Source of the DNA: JANFXS01 sp022791155
GTDB lineage: Bacteria; Bacillota; Clostridia; Lachnospirales; Anaerotignaceae
Assembly: GCA_949743895.1 (NCBI GenBank)
Contig: CATJUX010000054.1
Span: forward strand, 1 to 62,842
DNA length: 62,842 bases
Direction: 5' to 3'
Shown here piece by piece: positions 33,739 to 42,874 of this stretch. The position numbers and the translations under genes were made by a program. The notes beneath the pieces were generated by a model that was not told where the DNA came from, searched no databases, and worked only from the letters and a program-made list of their open reading frames with translations. Position 1 is the first letter of the stretch; each line of letters starts with the position of its first letter.

Positions 33739-33775
33739 CTGTCTATTTTATAAAATTAAAATAGACAGGTTGTCT
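33739..33775 (+). terminator. Strong terminator
   Basis: CCTGTCTATTTT and AAAATAGACAGG are perfectly complementary around an eight-base loop and are followed by TTGTCTTTTTG. It would end transcription from the promoter at 32783. Confidence 0.8.
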
Positions 33776-33796
33776 TTTTGTGAAAATTGTTTTTTT

Positions 33797-33985
33797 GCTT
33801 CAAATTTATTTCAAACTCATTCCCAACTCATTCCAAAATTAATTCCGAACTCACTTCAAACATGTTTCCAACTCATTCCAAATTTATCATAAACTTCTTT
33901 GAATTAACTTCCAACTCATTTTGAATCCGCTCCAAATTTAATCATAAATTCACTTCAAATCCATGCCCAGCTCATTCTCAATTTC
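33797..33985. repeat. Degenerate short repeats (AACTCATTC type)
   Basis: The word (C)CAACTCATTC, with small variations, occurs at least six times, interleaved with AATTTATCATAAA-type and CACTTCAAA words. Spacing is irregular. No gene is apparent. Confidence 0.6.
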
Positions 33986-34119
33986 AGCTCAATTTTTCGA
34001 AAACTGATTTTCTGATGAAAGCGCTTTTCTGGAAAATTCATGTTTCAATTGCTGTGCCGCAATGAAGCACACAAAAAAAGACAATGGCAAACTTTGAACC
34101 AAAGTCTTTTTTGGATTCT

Positions 34120-34650
34120 TCATTTTGTGTTCACATTGATGTGCTTCACGCACATTTCAGAGATGACGCCAATGGCAAAGCCCGTGATGGCGCCGCAAAT
34201 TGTCAAAACAGGCGCCAAATATATGACAACAGCACGGCCGAGAATGAACCATGCGGCAAGCAGTTGGCCCATGTTGTGGAAAATTCCGCCCAATATGCTC
34301 ACACCGGCGATTGAAAATTTTTCGGTTTTTTGTGCAAATGACATAACAACAAAGCTTAAAACGGCGCCAGCGGCGCTATACCAAAGGCCAGTCATGCCTT
34401 TGAAAAGAAGCGCTGAAACGGCCACGCGAACAATTGATATGCCAAAAGCCTGTTTTGAACCCATTGTGTAGAGCGCCAAAAGCACAACAACGTTTGAAAG
34501 CCCCAGTTTTATGCCAGGAACGGGCAATGGAACAGGAACCATTGCTTCAACATATCCTGCCAGTATGGCCAAAGCGCCAAATATACCATAATAAGCGATT
34601 TTTCTGCTCAATTGCTCTTTCTCCATTTCAATTGTTTCACGTGGTTTCAC
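34120..34650 (-). CDS. Gx transporter family protein (heptaprenyl diphosphate synthase component I-like)
   Basis: 176 residues with five or six membrane helices. MVPVPLPVPGIKLGLSNVVVLLALY near residues 37-61 and LGGIFHNMGQLLAAWFI are family hallmarks. The family is annotated as a transporter related to ECF S-components; the substrate is unknown, and the older synthase label is doubtful. The start overlaps the stop of the NusG-II gene by 4 bases; the two commonly occur together in Clostridia. A half parS-like word lies over its start and is probably incidental. Confidence 0.87.
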   Translation of the reverse strand: MKPRETIEMEKEQLSRKIAYYGIFGALAILAGYVEAMVPVPLPVPGIKLGLSNVVVLLALYTMGSKQAFGISIVRVAVSALLFKGMTGLWYSAAGAVLSFVVMSFAQKTEKFSIAGVSILGGIFHNMGQLLAAWFILGRAVVIYLAPVLTICGAITGFAIGVISEMCVKHINVNTK

Positions 34651-35027
34651 TGGGCTATGGCGTCAACGCTTGAGCTTTCGCCATCTTCTATCTCCACAAC
34701 CATTTTGTGAGGAAGGCATATTATGCTTTCATTTGTTTTGTTTATGCTTTTGTGGCCAACGCATATTTTGTCACGGCAATCGGCGCCGGACACGCTCACA
34801 CTGCCGTTTTCAATTTCAACAATGTTATATCCCCCGCCGGCTTCAACTGTATATGCAATGTCGTTTTTCAAACTCAGCCGCGCAATTGGCTCTTTGTCAA
34901 CATATATCACAGCGGTGCCGCCTTTTCCGTTGTTTTTCAAATAAAAGCCGCCGTATAAACCGCCGGCTGCTATGAAAGCCGCCGCTGCCAACACAAAATC
35001 TGCCTTTCTCAATGAAGCCCTCCACAT
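34647..35027 (-). CDS. NusG domain II-containing membrane-anchored protein
   Basis: 126 residues: an N-terminal membrane anchor (DFVLAAAAFIAAGGLYGGFYL), then a domain with AVIYVDKEPIARLSL, GGGYNIVEIENGSVSVSGADCRDKICVGH and ICLPHKMVVEI. The paired cysteines in DCRDKIC are conserved in this family. No biochemical role is established as far as I know. Coupled to the downstream Gx transporter gene. Confidence 0.87.
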   Translation of the reverse strand: MWRASLRKADFVLAAAAFIAAGGLYGGFYLKNNGKGGTAVIYVDKEPIARLSLKNDIAYTVEAGGGYNIVEIENGSVSVSGADCRDKICVGHKSINKTNESIICLPHKMVVEIEDGESSSVDAIAQ

Positions 35028-35537
35028 TTTTGAACTGTTTATGTTTCAGTGTTTTTTGTAAATTTGACGAACAGACAAATTTTTGAAATTTCAATTGAAT
35101 TTTTGTGTGCCAAAACAAATGAAAGCTCAATTGAAAATGGAACACAGCCAAAACAATTGTTGATTCATTGTCAGTTCGTTGTTAAATCATTTTTTAAATG
35201 CTTGACTGAAAAGTGCCAAACTATTCCTATATTTTTTTATTTTTATAAATTTTTTTGATCTGTTAAAGCATATTTTCATTGTGTGGCAAACAGTTTTGAT
35301 TTTTATGAAAATATAAATGCGTAAATATAAATGCATTCAAAAAATTTGGCAACAGATCTGCATTCAAAAAAATTCGGTTCAGTTTCAATTCAAATTCAGC
35401 ATGAGTGAGCGCCATTTGTTCAAAAAACATGGAACTCACTCATGCAACACAAATGCATCGCAAAATTTATGACAAAACCGATTCATTCAGCGCATAATTC
35501 ATTTTTATATAAAAATGATGTGAAATTCATTCAAAAA
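35028..35537. other. Gene-free gap upstream of the NusG-II gene
   Basis: About 510 AT-rich bases. The only clear structure is an inverted repeat with perfect 11-base arms, GCATGAGTGAG and CTCACTCATGC, separated by 25 bases (35399-35445). There is no T run after either arm, so it looks more like an operator or cruciform than a terminator. No terminator is evident directly after serS. Confidence 0.55.
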
Positions 35538-36812
35538 TCATTTTGTTATCTTTTCCAAACCGCCCATATATGGCCGGAGAGCTTCAGGGATGACAATTGA
35601 TCCGTCGGCCTGCTGATAGTTCTCCATTATGGCGGCTGTGGTGCGCCCAACTGCAAGGCCGCTTCCGTTGAGCGTGTGAACGAAGCGCGCTTTGTCTTTC
35701 ACATTGTCTTTGAATTTTATGTTGGCGCGCCTTGCCTGAAAATCTTCAAAGTTCGAACAGCTTGAAATTTCAACATAGCGGTTGTAGCTTGGCATCCAAA
35801 CTTCAATGTCATATGTCATTGCTGAGCTGAAGCCCAAATCGCCTCCGCAAAGTCTCACAACTCTATATGGAATGTTGAGCGTCTTCAAAATTTCTTCGGC
35901 GTCGTTTGTGAGCGATTCAAGCTCGTCATATGAATTTTCGGGTCTGGCAAATTTGACCATTTCAACTTTGTTGAACTGGTGCTGGCGTATGAGCCCCCTT
36001 GTGTCGCGCCCGGCGCTTCCGGCTTCTGCCCTGAAACAGGCTGTGTAGGCTGTGTGCTTTATGGGAAGAAGGTTTCCGTCAAGGATCATGTCGGCATACA
36101 TGTTTGTCACAGGCACCTCGGCTGTTGGAACAAGGAAATAGTCTGTTCCGGCAACCTTGAATGCGTCTTCTTCAAATTTTGGAAGCTGGCCTGTTCCTGT
36201 CATCGACTTTCTGTTGACCATGAACGGTGGGAAAATTTCGGTGTAGCCGTGTTTTTCTGTGTGCATGTCAAGCATGAAATTGATGAGCGCGCGTTCCATT
36301 TTTGCGGCAATGCCTTTATACACAGTGAAGCGTGCCCCTGTGATTTTTGCCGCTGTTGCCGGATCAAGAAAGCCATAGTCATCGCCTATTTCCCAGTGGG
36401 GCTTTGGCTCAAAATCGAACTTTCTTGGTTCGCCAAATTTGCGAAGCTCCTCATTTTCGCTGTCGTCTTTTCCCGCTGCAACAAGTTTGTATGGCGTGTT
36501 TGGAACAGTGTATAAAAATTCAGTGACTTCCGAATCAACGGCGTTGACCTGGGCGTCAAGCTCCTTTATTTTTTCAGAAAGCTCTTTCATTTCGGACATC
36601 AACGCCGCTGTGTCCTTTCCTTCTTTTTTGAGTTTTGGAATTTCTTTTGAATCGGCGTTTTGTTTCATTTTGAGTTCTTCAACGGCGCCTATGAGTTCAC
36701 GCCTTTTTTTGTCAAGCTCTATAAATTTTTCAAGGTTATAATCTTTATTTCTTTTTGCGAGTGCTGCTTTGACATCGTCAAACTCGCTTCTCAAACGTTT
36801 AACATCAAGCAT
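35538..36812 (-). CDS. serS: Seryl-tRNA synthetase
   Basis: 424 residues. The N-terminal coiled-coil tRNA-binding arm (residues about 25-100), motif 2 (CFRAEAGSAGRDTRGLIRQHQF) and motif 3 (GSGLAVGRTTAAIMENYQQ..GSIVIPEALRPYMGG) are clear. Class II synthetase charging tRNA-Ser. The start has GGGAGG eight bases upstream. No T-box is visible in its leader. Proximity to parB and DUF4446 is a common clostridial arrangement. Confidence 0.97.
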   Translation of the reverse strand: MLDVKRLRSEFDDVKAALAKRNKDYNLEKFIELDKKRRELIGAVEELKMKQNADSKEIPKLKKEGKDTAALMSEMKELSEKIKELDAQVNAVDSEVTEFLYTVPNTPYKLVAAGKDDSENEELRKFGEPRKFDFEPKPHWEIGDDYGFLDPATAAKITGARFTVYKGIAAKMERALINFMLDMHTEKHGYTEIFPPFMVNRKSMTGTGQLPKFEEDAFKVAGTDYFLVPTAEVPVTNMYADMILDGNLLPIKHTAYTACFRAEAGSAGRDTRGLIRQHQFNKVEMVKFARPENSYDELESLTNDAEEILKTLNIPYRVVRLCGGDLGFSSAMTYDIEVWMPSYNRYVEISSCSNFEDFQARRANIKFKDNVKDKARFVHTLNGSGLAVGRTTAAIMENYQQADGSIVIPEALRPYMGGLEKITK

Positions 36813-36845
36813 TGTTTTTTCCTCCCGTTTTATAAAATTTCAATC

Positions 36846-36898
36846 GGCCGGCTTTTTGGCCGCGCAAACACAAATTGCGCAAAAGCCGGATTTTTTTC
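36846..36898 (+). terminator. Terminator-like structure on the plus strand, antisense to the serS leader
   Basis: Outer arms CCGGCTTTT and AAAAGCCGG enclose inner arms GCGCAA and TTGCGC, followed by ATTTTTTT, all on the plus strand. There is no plus-strand gene before it, so it could end an antisense transcript over serS, or act simply as a hairpin in the serS 5' leader. The rest of 36813-37208 holds nothing recognised. Confidence 0.55.
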
Positions 36899-37208
36899 AC
36901 ACAAAAAACAAAGATATAAAAAAATGTTTCAGTGGATTTTCACATCAATTTGATTGTGCAATTTACGCATTCATTTTTGTCATTCCAATTCTTTTTGTGT
37001 TCCCATTCACATGACTGAAATCACAATTGTGTTTTTAGTTTGAAAAACACAAAATTTCACATTTGGAGCGACTGTGTCATTTGTCAAACGAATGCATCAA
37101 ACTGAATGCTGTGGAATTTGCCGCATGAATGAATTTCACAAAAAAACTGAAATTCAATGTATATTTTAATTTAACCCGGCAAAAATATATTTATACAAAG
37201 GCGGGCAA

Positions 37209-37943
37209 TTACATCAATGTTTTTGCCGTTTTTGTGTCCCGGAAATCATTCCCCCCGATTTCCGGAGTACATATTGCCTCTGACATGGCTTTCAACATTT
37301 CATCAATTGAAATTTGGCCTTCAACGATGATGTCGTCTTCAGCTTCAATTTTTGGCTTTTTCTTTTCAGGGTCGGCATATGCGCGAATTCTTCTGCTTGC
37401 AAGCTCGTCAATCATTTCAGCCCTTGTTTGAGAAATGTGGCCATTGGCCATTGCGGCGTCAATTGCTTGCTTTTCTTCAACTGAGAGAACATATTCGCTC
37501 ACGCCGAGCTCAATTGGCTTGGCATATGTGAAGCTTCCTGTGCGGCTGTGTATGCCGTTCAAAACAATGCCGTTGTTCTCGTTGTCCAATATGGCAACGG
37601 CATAGCAGAGGTTGCCGCCCATTTCGTCAAAAGGGTTATATCTGACAATTCCAACCTTTTGAACGCATTTTTCAATGTTTTTGTCCATATCGCGTATGAC
37701 ATCGCACATCATTGAATATTTATATTCAAGGCGTTCCGTCATGTCGTGATATTCGCTCAACTGGGCTTCAAGGCTGCGTTCGGGCCTTCTTTTGCCGCCA
37801 GTGAACGCGTTATATCTCTTTTTCAATTTTTTGACTTGAATTGCTGATGTGACGCTTATCAATAATAATATCGCTATTAAAACCATAAGCGCCAATATTA
37901 TATAGGCCATATATTGGTCTATAAAACTGCTGATGACGCTCAT
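37209..37943 (-). CDS. DUF4446-family membrane protein
   Basis: 244 residues from the ATG at 37943 (a TTG lies two codons earlier). One N-terminal membrane helix (YIILALMVLIAILLLISV), a coiled-coil region, and the family core VGIVRYNPFDEMGGNLCYAVAILDNENNGIVLNGIHSR. The C-terminal 70 residues are acidic and less conserved. Function unknown; in Clostridia it normally follows parB, as here. Confidence 0.9.
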   Translation of the reverse strand: MSVISSFIDQYMAYIILALMVLIAILLLISVTSAIQVKKLKKRYNAFTGGKRRPERSLEAQLSEYHDMTERLEYKYSMMCDVIRDMDKNIEKCVQKVGIVRYNPFDEMGGNLCYAVAILDNENNGIVLNGIHSRTGSFTYAKPIELGVSEYVLSVEEKQAIDAAMANGHISQTRAEMIDELASRRIRAYADPEKKKPKIEAEDDIIVEGQISIDEMLKAMSEAICTPEIGGNDFRDTKTAKTLM

Positions 37944-37966
37944 ATTCAAAACACACCCAATCTATG

Positions 37967-38860
37967 TCAATTGTTAATTCTGTTCATCAGTGTCACAAGC
38001 CTGTCCAAATCCTCATCAGAATAAAATTCAATTTCAATTTTCCCTTTGTTTTGCTTTCCCTTCAGTTTGACATTTGTGCCAAATATGCTTTTGAGGTCAG
38101 TTTCAATTTTGCCAAAAACGCATGATGACAATTTTTGTTTTTCTTCTTTTTTCACAGTGGCTTCGTTGTTTTTGGCGGAAACATATTTTTTGACCATTTC
38201 TTCTGCTTTTCTGACGCTCAAATCTTCTTCAATGATTTTTTCTGCAAGCTCAAACTGAATGCTTTCGTCTTCAACAGGAAGAAGCGCGCGCGCATGACCG
38301 GCCGAAATTTTGCCGCCAACAACAAGCTCGCGCACTTTTTGCTCCAAGCTGAGCAGGCGCATGGCATTGGCCACGGCGGAACGGCTTTTTCCAACTTTTT
38401 TCGCAATTTCTTCCTGGCTTAGGCTGAATTCGTCACTCAGCTTTTTATATCCATTGGCTTCTTCAATGGCGTTGAGATCTTCCCTTTGAAGGTTTTCAAT
38501 CAATGCAATTTCAAATGTTGTTTTTTCGTCATAGTTTTTTATGACAGCCGGAATTTTTTTCATGCCGGCAATTTTGGAAGCGCGCCAGCGTCTTTCACCA
38601 GCAATCAGTTCATAAAATTCGTCTTTTTTGTTGAGTATAACAGGTTGTATGACGCCATGCTCTTTTATGGATTCGGCCAGTGCTTCCAGCGCTTCTTCGT
38701 CAAAATGCTTTCGGGGCTGGCTGCGGTTTGGTTCAATTTTGTTTATGTCAATTTCAACAACATTTTCGCCCTCATTTTCATTCACGCCTGCCGCCTCAGG
38801 ATTAATCAGGGCATCAAGGCCACGGCCTTTGAAACCCAATGCGCTTTTTTTAATGGCCAA
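37967..38860 (-). CDS. parB: Chromosome-partitioning protein ParB/Spo0J
   Basis: 297 residues from TTG 38860, ten bases after AAGGAG and one base after the parA stop; an upstream extension overlapping parA encodes no ParB sequence. N-terminal GFKGRGLDALI, the CTP-binding motifs (ELIAGERRWRASKIAG and LIENLQREDLNAIEEA), a helix-turn-helix (LSQEEIAKKVGKSRSAVANAMRLLSL) and a C-terminal dimer domain are visible. It loads at parS and slides as a CTP-dependent clamp. Confidence 0.96.
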   Translation of the reverse strand: MAIKKSALGFKGRGLDALINPEAAGVNENEGENVVEIDINKIEPNRSQPRKHFDEEALEALAESIKEHGVIQPVILNKKDEFYELIAGERRWRASKIAGMKKIPAVIKNYDEKTTFEIALIENLQREDLNAIEEANGYKKLSDEFSLSQEEIAKKVGKSRSAVANAMRLLSLEQKVRELVVGGKISAGHARALLPVEDESIQFELAEKIIEEDLSVRKAEEMVKKYVSAKNNEATVKKEEKQKLSSCVFGKIETDLKSIFGTNVKLKGKQNKGKIEIEFYSDEDLDRLVTLMNRINN

Positions 38861-38861
38861 A

Positions 38862-39635
38862 TCAATTCCACTCCTTTTCCATAACTTCTTCTGCCAAAAG
38901 CCTATAACTTTCTGCGCCTTTTGATTTGTCGGCATAAAGCGTTATAGGAAGACCATGGCTGGGCGCTTCACCAAGTTTTATGTTTCTTGGGATTATTGTT
39001 CTGTAAACCTCCGGGCCAAGGCTGTGTTTCACTTCTTCAACAACTTCAAGTGAAAGGTTTGTCCTTGAATCATACATTGTGAAAACCATTCCTTCAAGCT
39101 CCAAAGAGGGATTGAGCCGTTTTTTCACAAGCCCAATTGTGTGAAGAAGCTGTTCAAGGCCCTCAAGCGCGAAATATTCGCATTGTATGGGAACAAGAAC
39201 TGTGTCCGCGGCCGAAAGAGCGTTCACGGTTATTATGTTCAAGCTTGGCGGACAGTCTATTATAATGAAGTCAAATTTGTTTTTAATTTTTTCAATTTCG
39301 TTTTTGAGTATGAATTCTCTTTTTTCGTTTCCAATCAATTCAATTTCTGCCCCGGCAAGCTCCATGTTTGAGGGCGCAATTTTCAGCTTTTCAACACATG
39401 TGTTTTTGATTATGTCGCCAATTTCGGCTTCGCCAAGGAACATGTTGTATATTGTTTCTTGAATTTTGTTTTTTTCAAGGCCAACGCCGCTTGTGCTGTT
39501 TCCCTGCGGGTCGGCGTCTATGAGCAGAACGTTTTTTCCGGCTTCAGCCAGACAAGCTGACAAATTTATGGCTGTTGTTGTTTTTCCAACGCCGCCTTTT
39601 TGGTTTGCTATGGCTATGATTCTGACTTTTCCCAT
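38862..39635 (-). CDS. parA: Chromosome-partitioning ATPase ParA/Soj
   Basis: 257 residues. Deviant Walker A KGGVGKTTTAINLSACLAEAGKNVLLIDADPQGN near the N terminus, Walker A' DCPPSLNIITVNAL and the C-terminal PRNIKLGEAPSHGLPITLYADKSKGAESYR. It works with ParB in origin segregation and, in Bacillus, in DnaA control. The ribosome-binding site is weak (ATAGGG). The parS cluster lies 600-900 bases upstream. Confidence 0.96.
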   Translation of the reverse strand: MGKVRIIAIANQKGGVGKTTTAINLSACLAEAGKNVLLIDADPQGNSTSGVGLEKNKIQETIYNMFLGEAEIGDIIKNTCVEKLKIAPSNMELAGAEIELIGNEKREFILKNEIEKIKNKFDFIIIDCPPSLNIITVNALSAADTVLVPIQCEYFALEGLEQLLHTIGLVKKRLNPSLELEGMVFTMYDSRTNLSLEVVEEVKHSLGPEVYRTIIPRNIKLGEAPSHGLPITLYADKSKGAESYRLLAEEVMEKEWN

Positions 39636-40251
39636 TATACCCTATGCCCCCAGCAGAAAAAAACATTGAAATATGTTAACACAATTGTTGCATGAAATTT
39701 TGAAGATTTATGAAAAATATATTAATTTTGATTTTGAACAGAAAATGAAAACTGTTTTGTGTTCCGTGAGAATGTTTTTCAAAACGCTGTTCATTTTCAT
39801 TGTTTTGTTGTCATGTGTGCTGCATTTGTTGTGACAAAATGTATGTCATCAAATTTCAGTTCAAAAATTCAATCACAAATTTGTTTGATTCATGATTTAC
39901 AGCATTATACACTTTTGTTTTTGAGTGATAATATAATTTCCAAAATGTAGTTTTTAATAAAGTGTATTGAATAATTATATCACATATTCATCAAAAATCA
40001 ATGCTGTCAATATATTTTTCTGTTTATTTTTGGTTTTGATTTTGTTCACAGCTCATTTTTGTGTTTTTCAGGCCAAAAATGTCGTTGCGATTTTCTCCTT
40101 TTTGGAAGCGTGAAAGTGAATTGGAATTGATTTTGTTTTGAAATGAATTTGTGAAAATGTTTTGTGTTCAGAGTTTGTGTGCATTTGTCAACTGAAGACA
40201 GAAGTGTTGAAAATGGATTGATTTTGCGGCTGTGTTAAACAAAAATGGAAT
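39636..40251. other. Gene-free, AT-rich stretch upstream of parA
   Basis: About 615 bases with only short frames of no recognisable coding character. It separates parA from the parS cluster. No promoter of good quality was found. Confidence 0.5.
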
Positions 40252-40267
40252 TGTTTCACGTGAAACA
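40252..40267. promoter_or_regulatory. parS site 1
   Basis: Perfect 16-base palindrome TGTTTCACGTGAAACA, the consensus ParB-binding site of Firmicutes. Confidence 0.97.
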
Positions 40268-40367
40268 GTTTGAAGTGGTGATGTGTTTTATGAATGATGA
40301 CTTGTGTTCAATTGAGGAGAAAATATGTCCGGGAGAACTTTTGATGTGTGGGTTGGAGTTGTTGAAT

Positions 40368-40383
40368 TGTTTCACGTGAAACG
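40368..40383. promoter_or_regulatory. parS site 2
   Basis: TGTTTCACGTGAAACG, one base from the palindromic consensus. Confidence 0.94.
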
Positions 40384-40551
40384 GTTTGGAATGGTTGGTG
40401 TTGTTTTGAATGATAGTTTTATTCAGTTGAAAATATATCTATTATAATTATTTTTCAATGGAAATTTAACCGAAAAAGAGAAAAATAAATTTGCGGTGCG
40501 AAATGTGATGCTTCGATGATGTTGCTGTGAAATATAAGTGGATTTGCGTGA

Positions 40552-40567
40552 TGTTTCACGTGAAACA
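40552..40567. promoter_or_regulatory. parS site 3
   Basis: Perfect TGTTTCACGTGAAACA palindrome, 300 bases from site 1. The three sites lie in a gene-free stretch between parA and argS (39636-40895). Confidence 0.97.
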
Positions 40568-40895
40568 TTAAAAAAGTGGTGTGATCTCAACGAGTTTATT
40601 TTCGTTTTTTTCATCAAAAAGTGATGTGGTTTCAGAAAGCTTGCTTTTCATTTCTTTCACATCAAAATGATGTGACCACAAAGAGCTCTCATCACAAAGA
40701 AAATTGCATGGCGGCAAATTTCTCACGTTTCGATTCAAGCGTCATTTTCATTTTGAAAATTCATTGGCATCAAAAACAGTTCACTTCGTTTTATGGTCAG
40801 AACAAAAAAATGTTCCAAAGAGCTTGTTCAGCTTTTTGGAACAGAAAAATTTTGAATTTGGAAGCCGCATGATTTTGTCGAACGAATGTGTGTTT

Positions 40896-42593
40896 TCACA
40901 TTTGTTCTGGCGCGCCAATTCCCAAAAGGCCAAGGCCGGTTTTAAGAACGTTTGACACGGCGGCCACAAGCGTGAGCCGCATATTTTTTTCGGCTTCATT
41001 TTCAGTCAATATGATGTTGTCATGATAGAACTTGTTGAAAGCCTGTGCCAAATCAACCAAATATCTTGATATGACAGAAGGCTCAAGTTTTGAAGCGCTG
41101 TCTGCAATTTTTGCTGGAAATTTGTCCAAAAGGCGGCAAACCTCAATTCCGCTTTCGTCAATTGAGGAATAGTCAACTTTGTTGGCGGAAACAGTTTCAA
41201 CACCGGCTTTTCTCAAAACACTTCTTGCCCTTGCGTTTGTATATTGAACATATGGCCCGGTTTCGCCTTCAAAACTCAGCATCTTTTCCCAGCTGAAAAC
41301 AACGTCTTTGATTCTTCCGTTGTAAAGGTCGTTGAATATGACGGCTCCAATTCCAACTTGTTTTGCAACGTTCTCTTTTTCAGGAAGCTGTGGATTTTTT
41401 TCGTCAATTATTTTAAGCGTTTCATCAACAGCTTTTTTGAGAAGATCTTCCATCAAAACAACGTTTCCTTTTCTTGTTGAAAGAGTTCCACTTTCAAGGC
41501 TCACAAGGCCAAAGGGAACGTGTATGAGGTCATTGTGCCAGTCATATCCCATTTTTTTGATGACCTTGAACCATTGGGCAAAATGAAGGTTTTGATCCAA
41601 TGCTGTGAGATAGAGACATTTGTGAAAGTTGTATGTGTTTTTTCTGTATATGGCGGCAGTTATGTCGCGCGTGGCATATAATGTTCCGCCATCACTGCGT
41701 ATTATGAGGCACGGCGGCATGTCAAATTCATCAAGGGGAACAATCATGGCGCCTTCGCTTTCTTCCAAAAGATTTTTGTCTTTGAGCTCCTGAACAACGG
41801 GTTCCATTTTGTCGTTATAAAAGCTTTCGCCAGTGTAGGCATCAAATTTGACGCCAAGCATGTCATACACTCTCTCAAATTCCTTTATGCTTATGTCATA
41901 GAACCATTTCCAAAGAGAAATTGCCTCGCTGTCGCCATTTTGCATTTTCACAAACCATTGCCGCGCCTCGTTGTCCATTGAGGGGTCTTTTTCGGCCTCC
42001 TCGTGATATTTGACATATATGCGCATGAGCTCTTGTATGCCTTTTTCTTCTATGGCTTCTGAACTTCCCCAATGTTTGTAGGCATATATCAGCTTGCCAA
42101 ACTGAGTTCCCCAATCGCCCAAGTGGTTCACGCCAACGCATTTATATCCAAGAAATTCATGGGTTTTGTATATGGCGTTTCCAATTGCTGTTGAACGCAG
42201 GTGTCCAACGTGGAAGGGTTTGGCTATGTTTGGTGATGAATAATCGATGACAATTGTTTTTCCGTTGCCAATTGATGAACGGCCATAGCTTTCGCCTTTG
42301 GCCAAAACTTCTGAGATAACCTCTTTTGCAAAAAATGCTTTGTCTGTGAAGAAGTTGAGATATGGCCCGGCCGTTTCAACACGTGATATGAATTCAGGCG
42401 CATTTATTTTTTTTGCTATGTCATCGGCGATTGCAGATGGAGCTTTTTTCATTGTTTTGGCCAGTCTGAAGCACGGAAATGCATAGTCGCCCATGCTGCT
42501 GTCGGGCGGTGTTTCTATAAATTTCAGAATTTCATGCTTGTCAATGTCAATGACATCGGCCAGCGCTTTGGCTATCTCACACTTAAAATCCAT
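40896..42593 (-). CDS. argS: Arginyl-tRNA synthetase
   Basis: 565 residues from the ATG at 42593; the frame is open to 42632 but AAGGA fits the later start. Signature SSPNIAKPFHVGHLRSTAIGNA, then GDWGTQFGKLI, SLESGTLSTRKGNVV, and the anticodon-binding domain ending in LLGIGAPEQM. Charges tRNA-Arg and needs the tRNA for activation in known homologues. Its upstream leader carries the repeat pair at 42.9 kb and no recognisable T-box. Confidence 0.97.
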   Translation of the reverse strand: MDFKCEIAKALADVIDIDKHEILKFIETPPDSSMGDYAFPCFRLAKTMKKAPSAIADDIAKKINAPEFISRVETAGPYLNFFTDKAFFAKEVISEVLAKGESYGRSSIGNGKTIVIDYSSPNIAKPFHVGHLRSTAIGNAIYKTHEFLGYKCVGVNHLGDWGTQFGKLIYAYKHWGSSEAIEEKGIQELMRIYVKYHEEAEKDPSMDNEARQWFVKMQNGDSEAISLWKWFYDISIKEFERVYDMLGVKFDAYTGESFYNDKMEPVVQELKDKNLLEESEGAMIVPLDEFDMPPCLIIRSDGGTLYATRDITAAIYRKNTYNFHKCLYLTALDQNLHFAQWFKVIKKMGYDWHNDLIHVPFGLVSLESGTLSTRKGNVVLMEDLLKKAVDETLKIIDEKNPQLPEKENVAKQVGIGAVIFNDLYNGRIKDVVFSWEKMLSFEGETGPYVQYTNARARSVLRKAGVETVSANKVDYSSIDESGIEVCRLLDKFPAKIADSASKLEPSVISRYLVDLAQAFNKFYHDNIILTENEAEKNMRLTLVAAVSNVLKTGLGLLGIGAPEQM

Positions 42594-42874
42594 ATGATTC
42601 CCATTCCTTTCGAATAAAGAAGTATAAAACAATTATTTTCAAACTTATATCGAAATATTATACAACAAAAAACGTCTAAATTCAATTGCCAATTCAGGCT
42701 TGTTTGTGTTATGTTGTGTTGTTGATTGTGTGTTGATTCATGGCTGTGTTTTTTGTTTTGAATTTTGATGAAGAAGGGAAAATTTCCACAGCATGAAGGG
42801 AACATTTGTGGGTTGAAAGCGAAAGTTTTTTGTGAAATGTAAGGTTGAGATTGAAATTGTTGTGGAGTTGTGAG
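42594..42874. other. Gene-free leader between argS and repeat copy 5
   Basis: About 280 bases of AT-rich sequence upstream of argS with no clear promoter, riboswitch or gene. Confidence 0.45.

Noticed and set aside
33797..33985. CRISPR-like array
   Set aside because: The repeated word is about 10 bases, spacing is irregular and there are no cas genes.
34630..34646. Possible fourth parS at the Gx transporter start
   Set aside because: Only the first 11 of 16 bases match (TGTTTCACGTG, then GTTTC); the second half-site is missing.
40621..40955. Overlapping frames of 83 codons between the parS sites and argS
   Set aside because: They overlap each other in different frames, have no ribosome-binding site, and the second runs into the 3' end of argS on the opposite strand.
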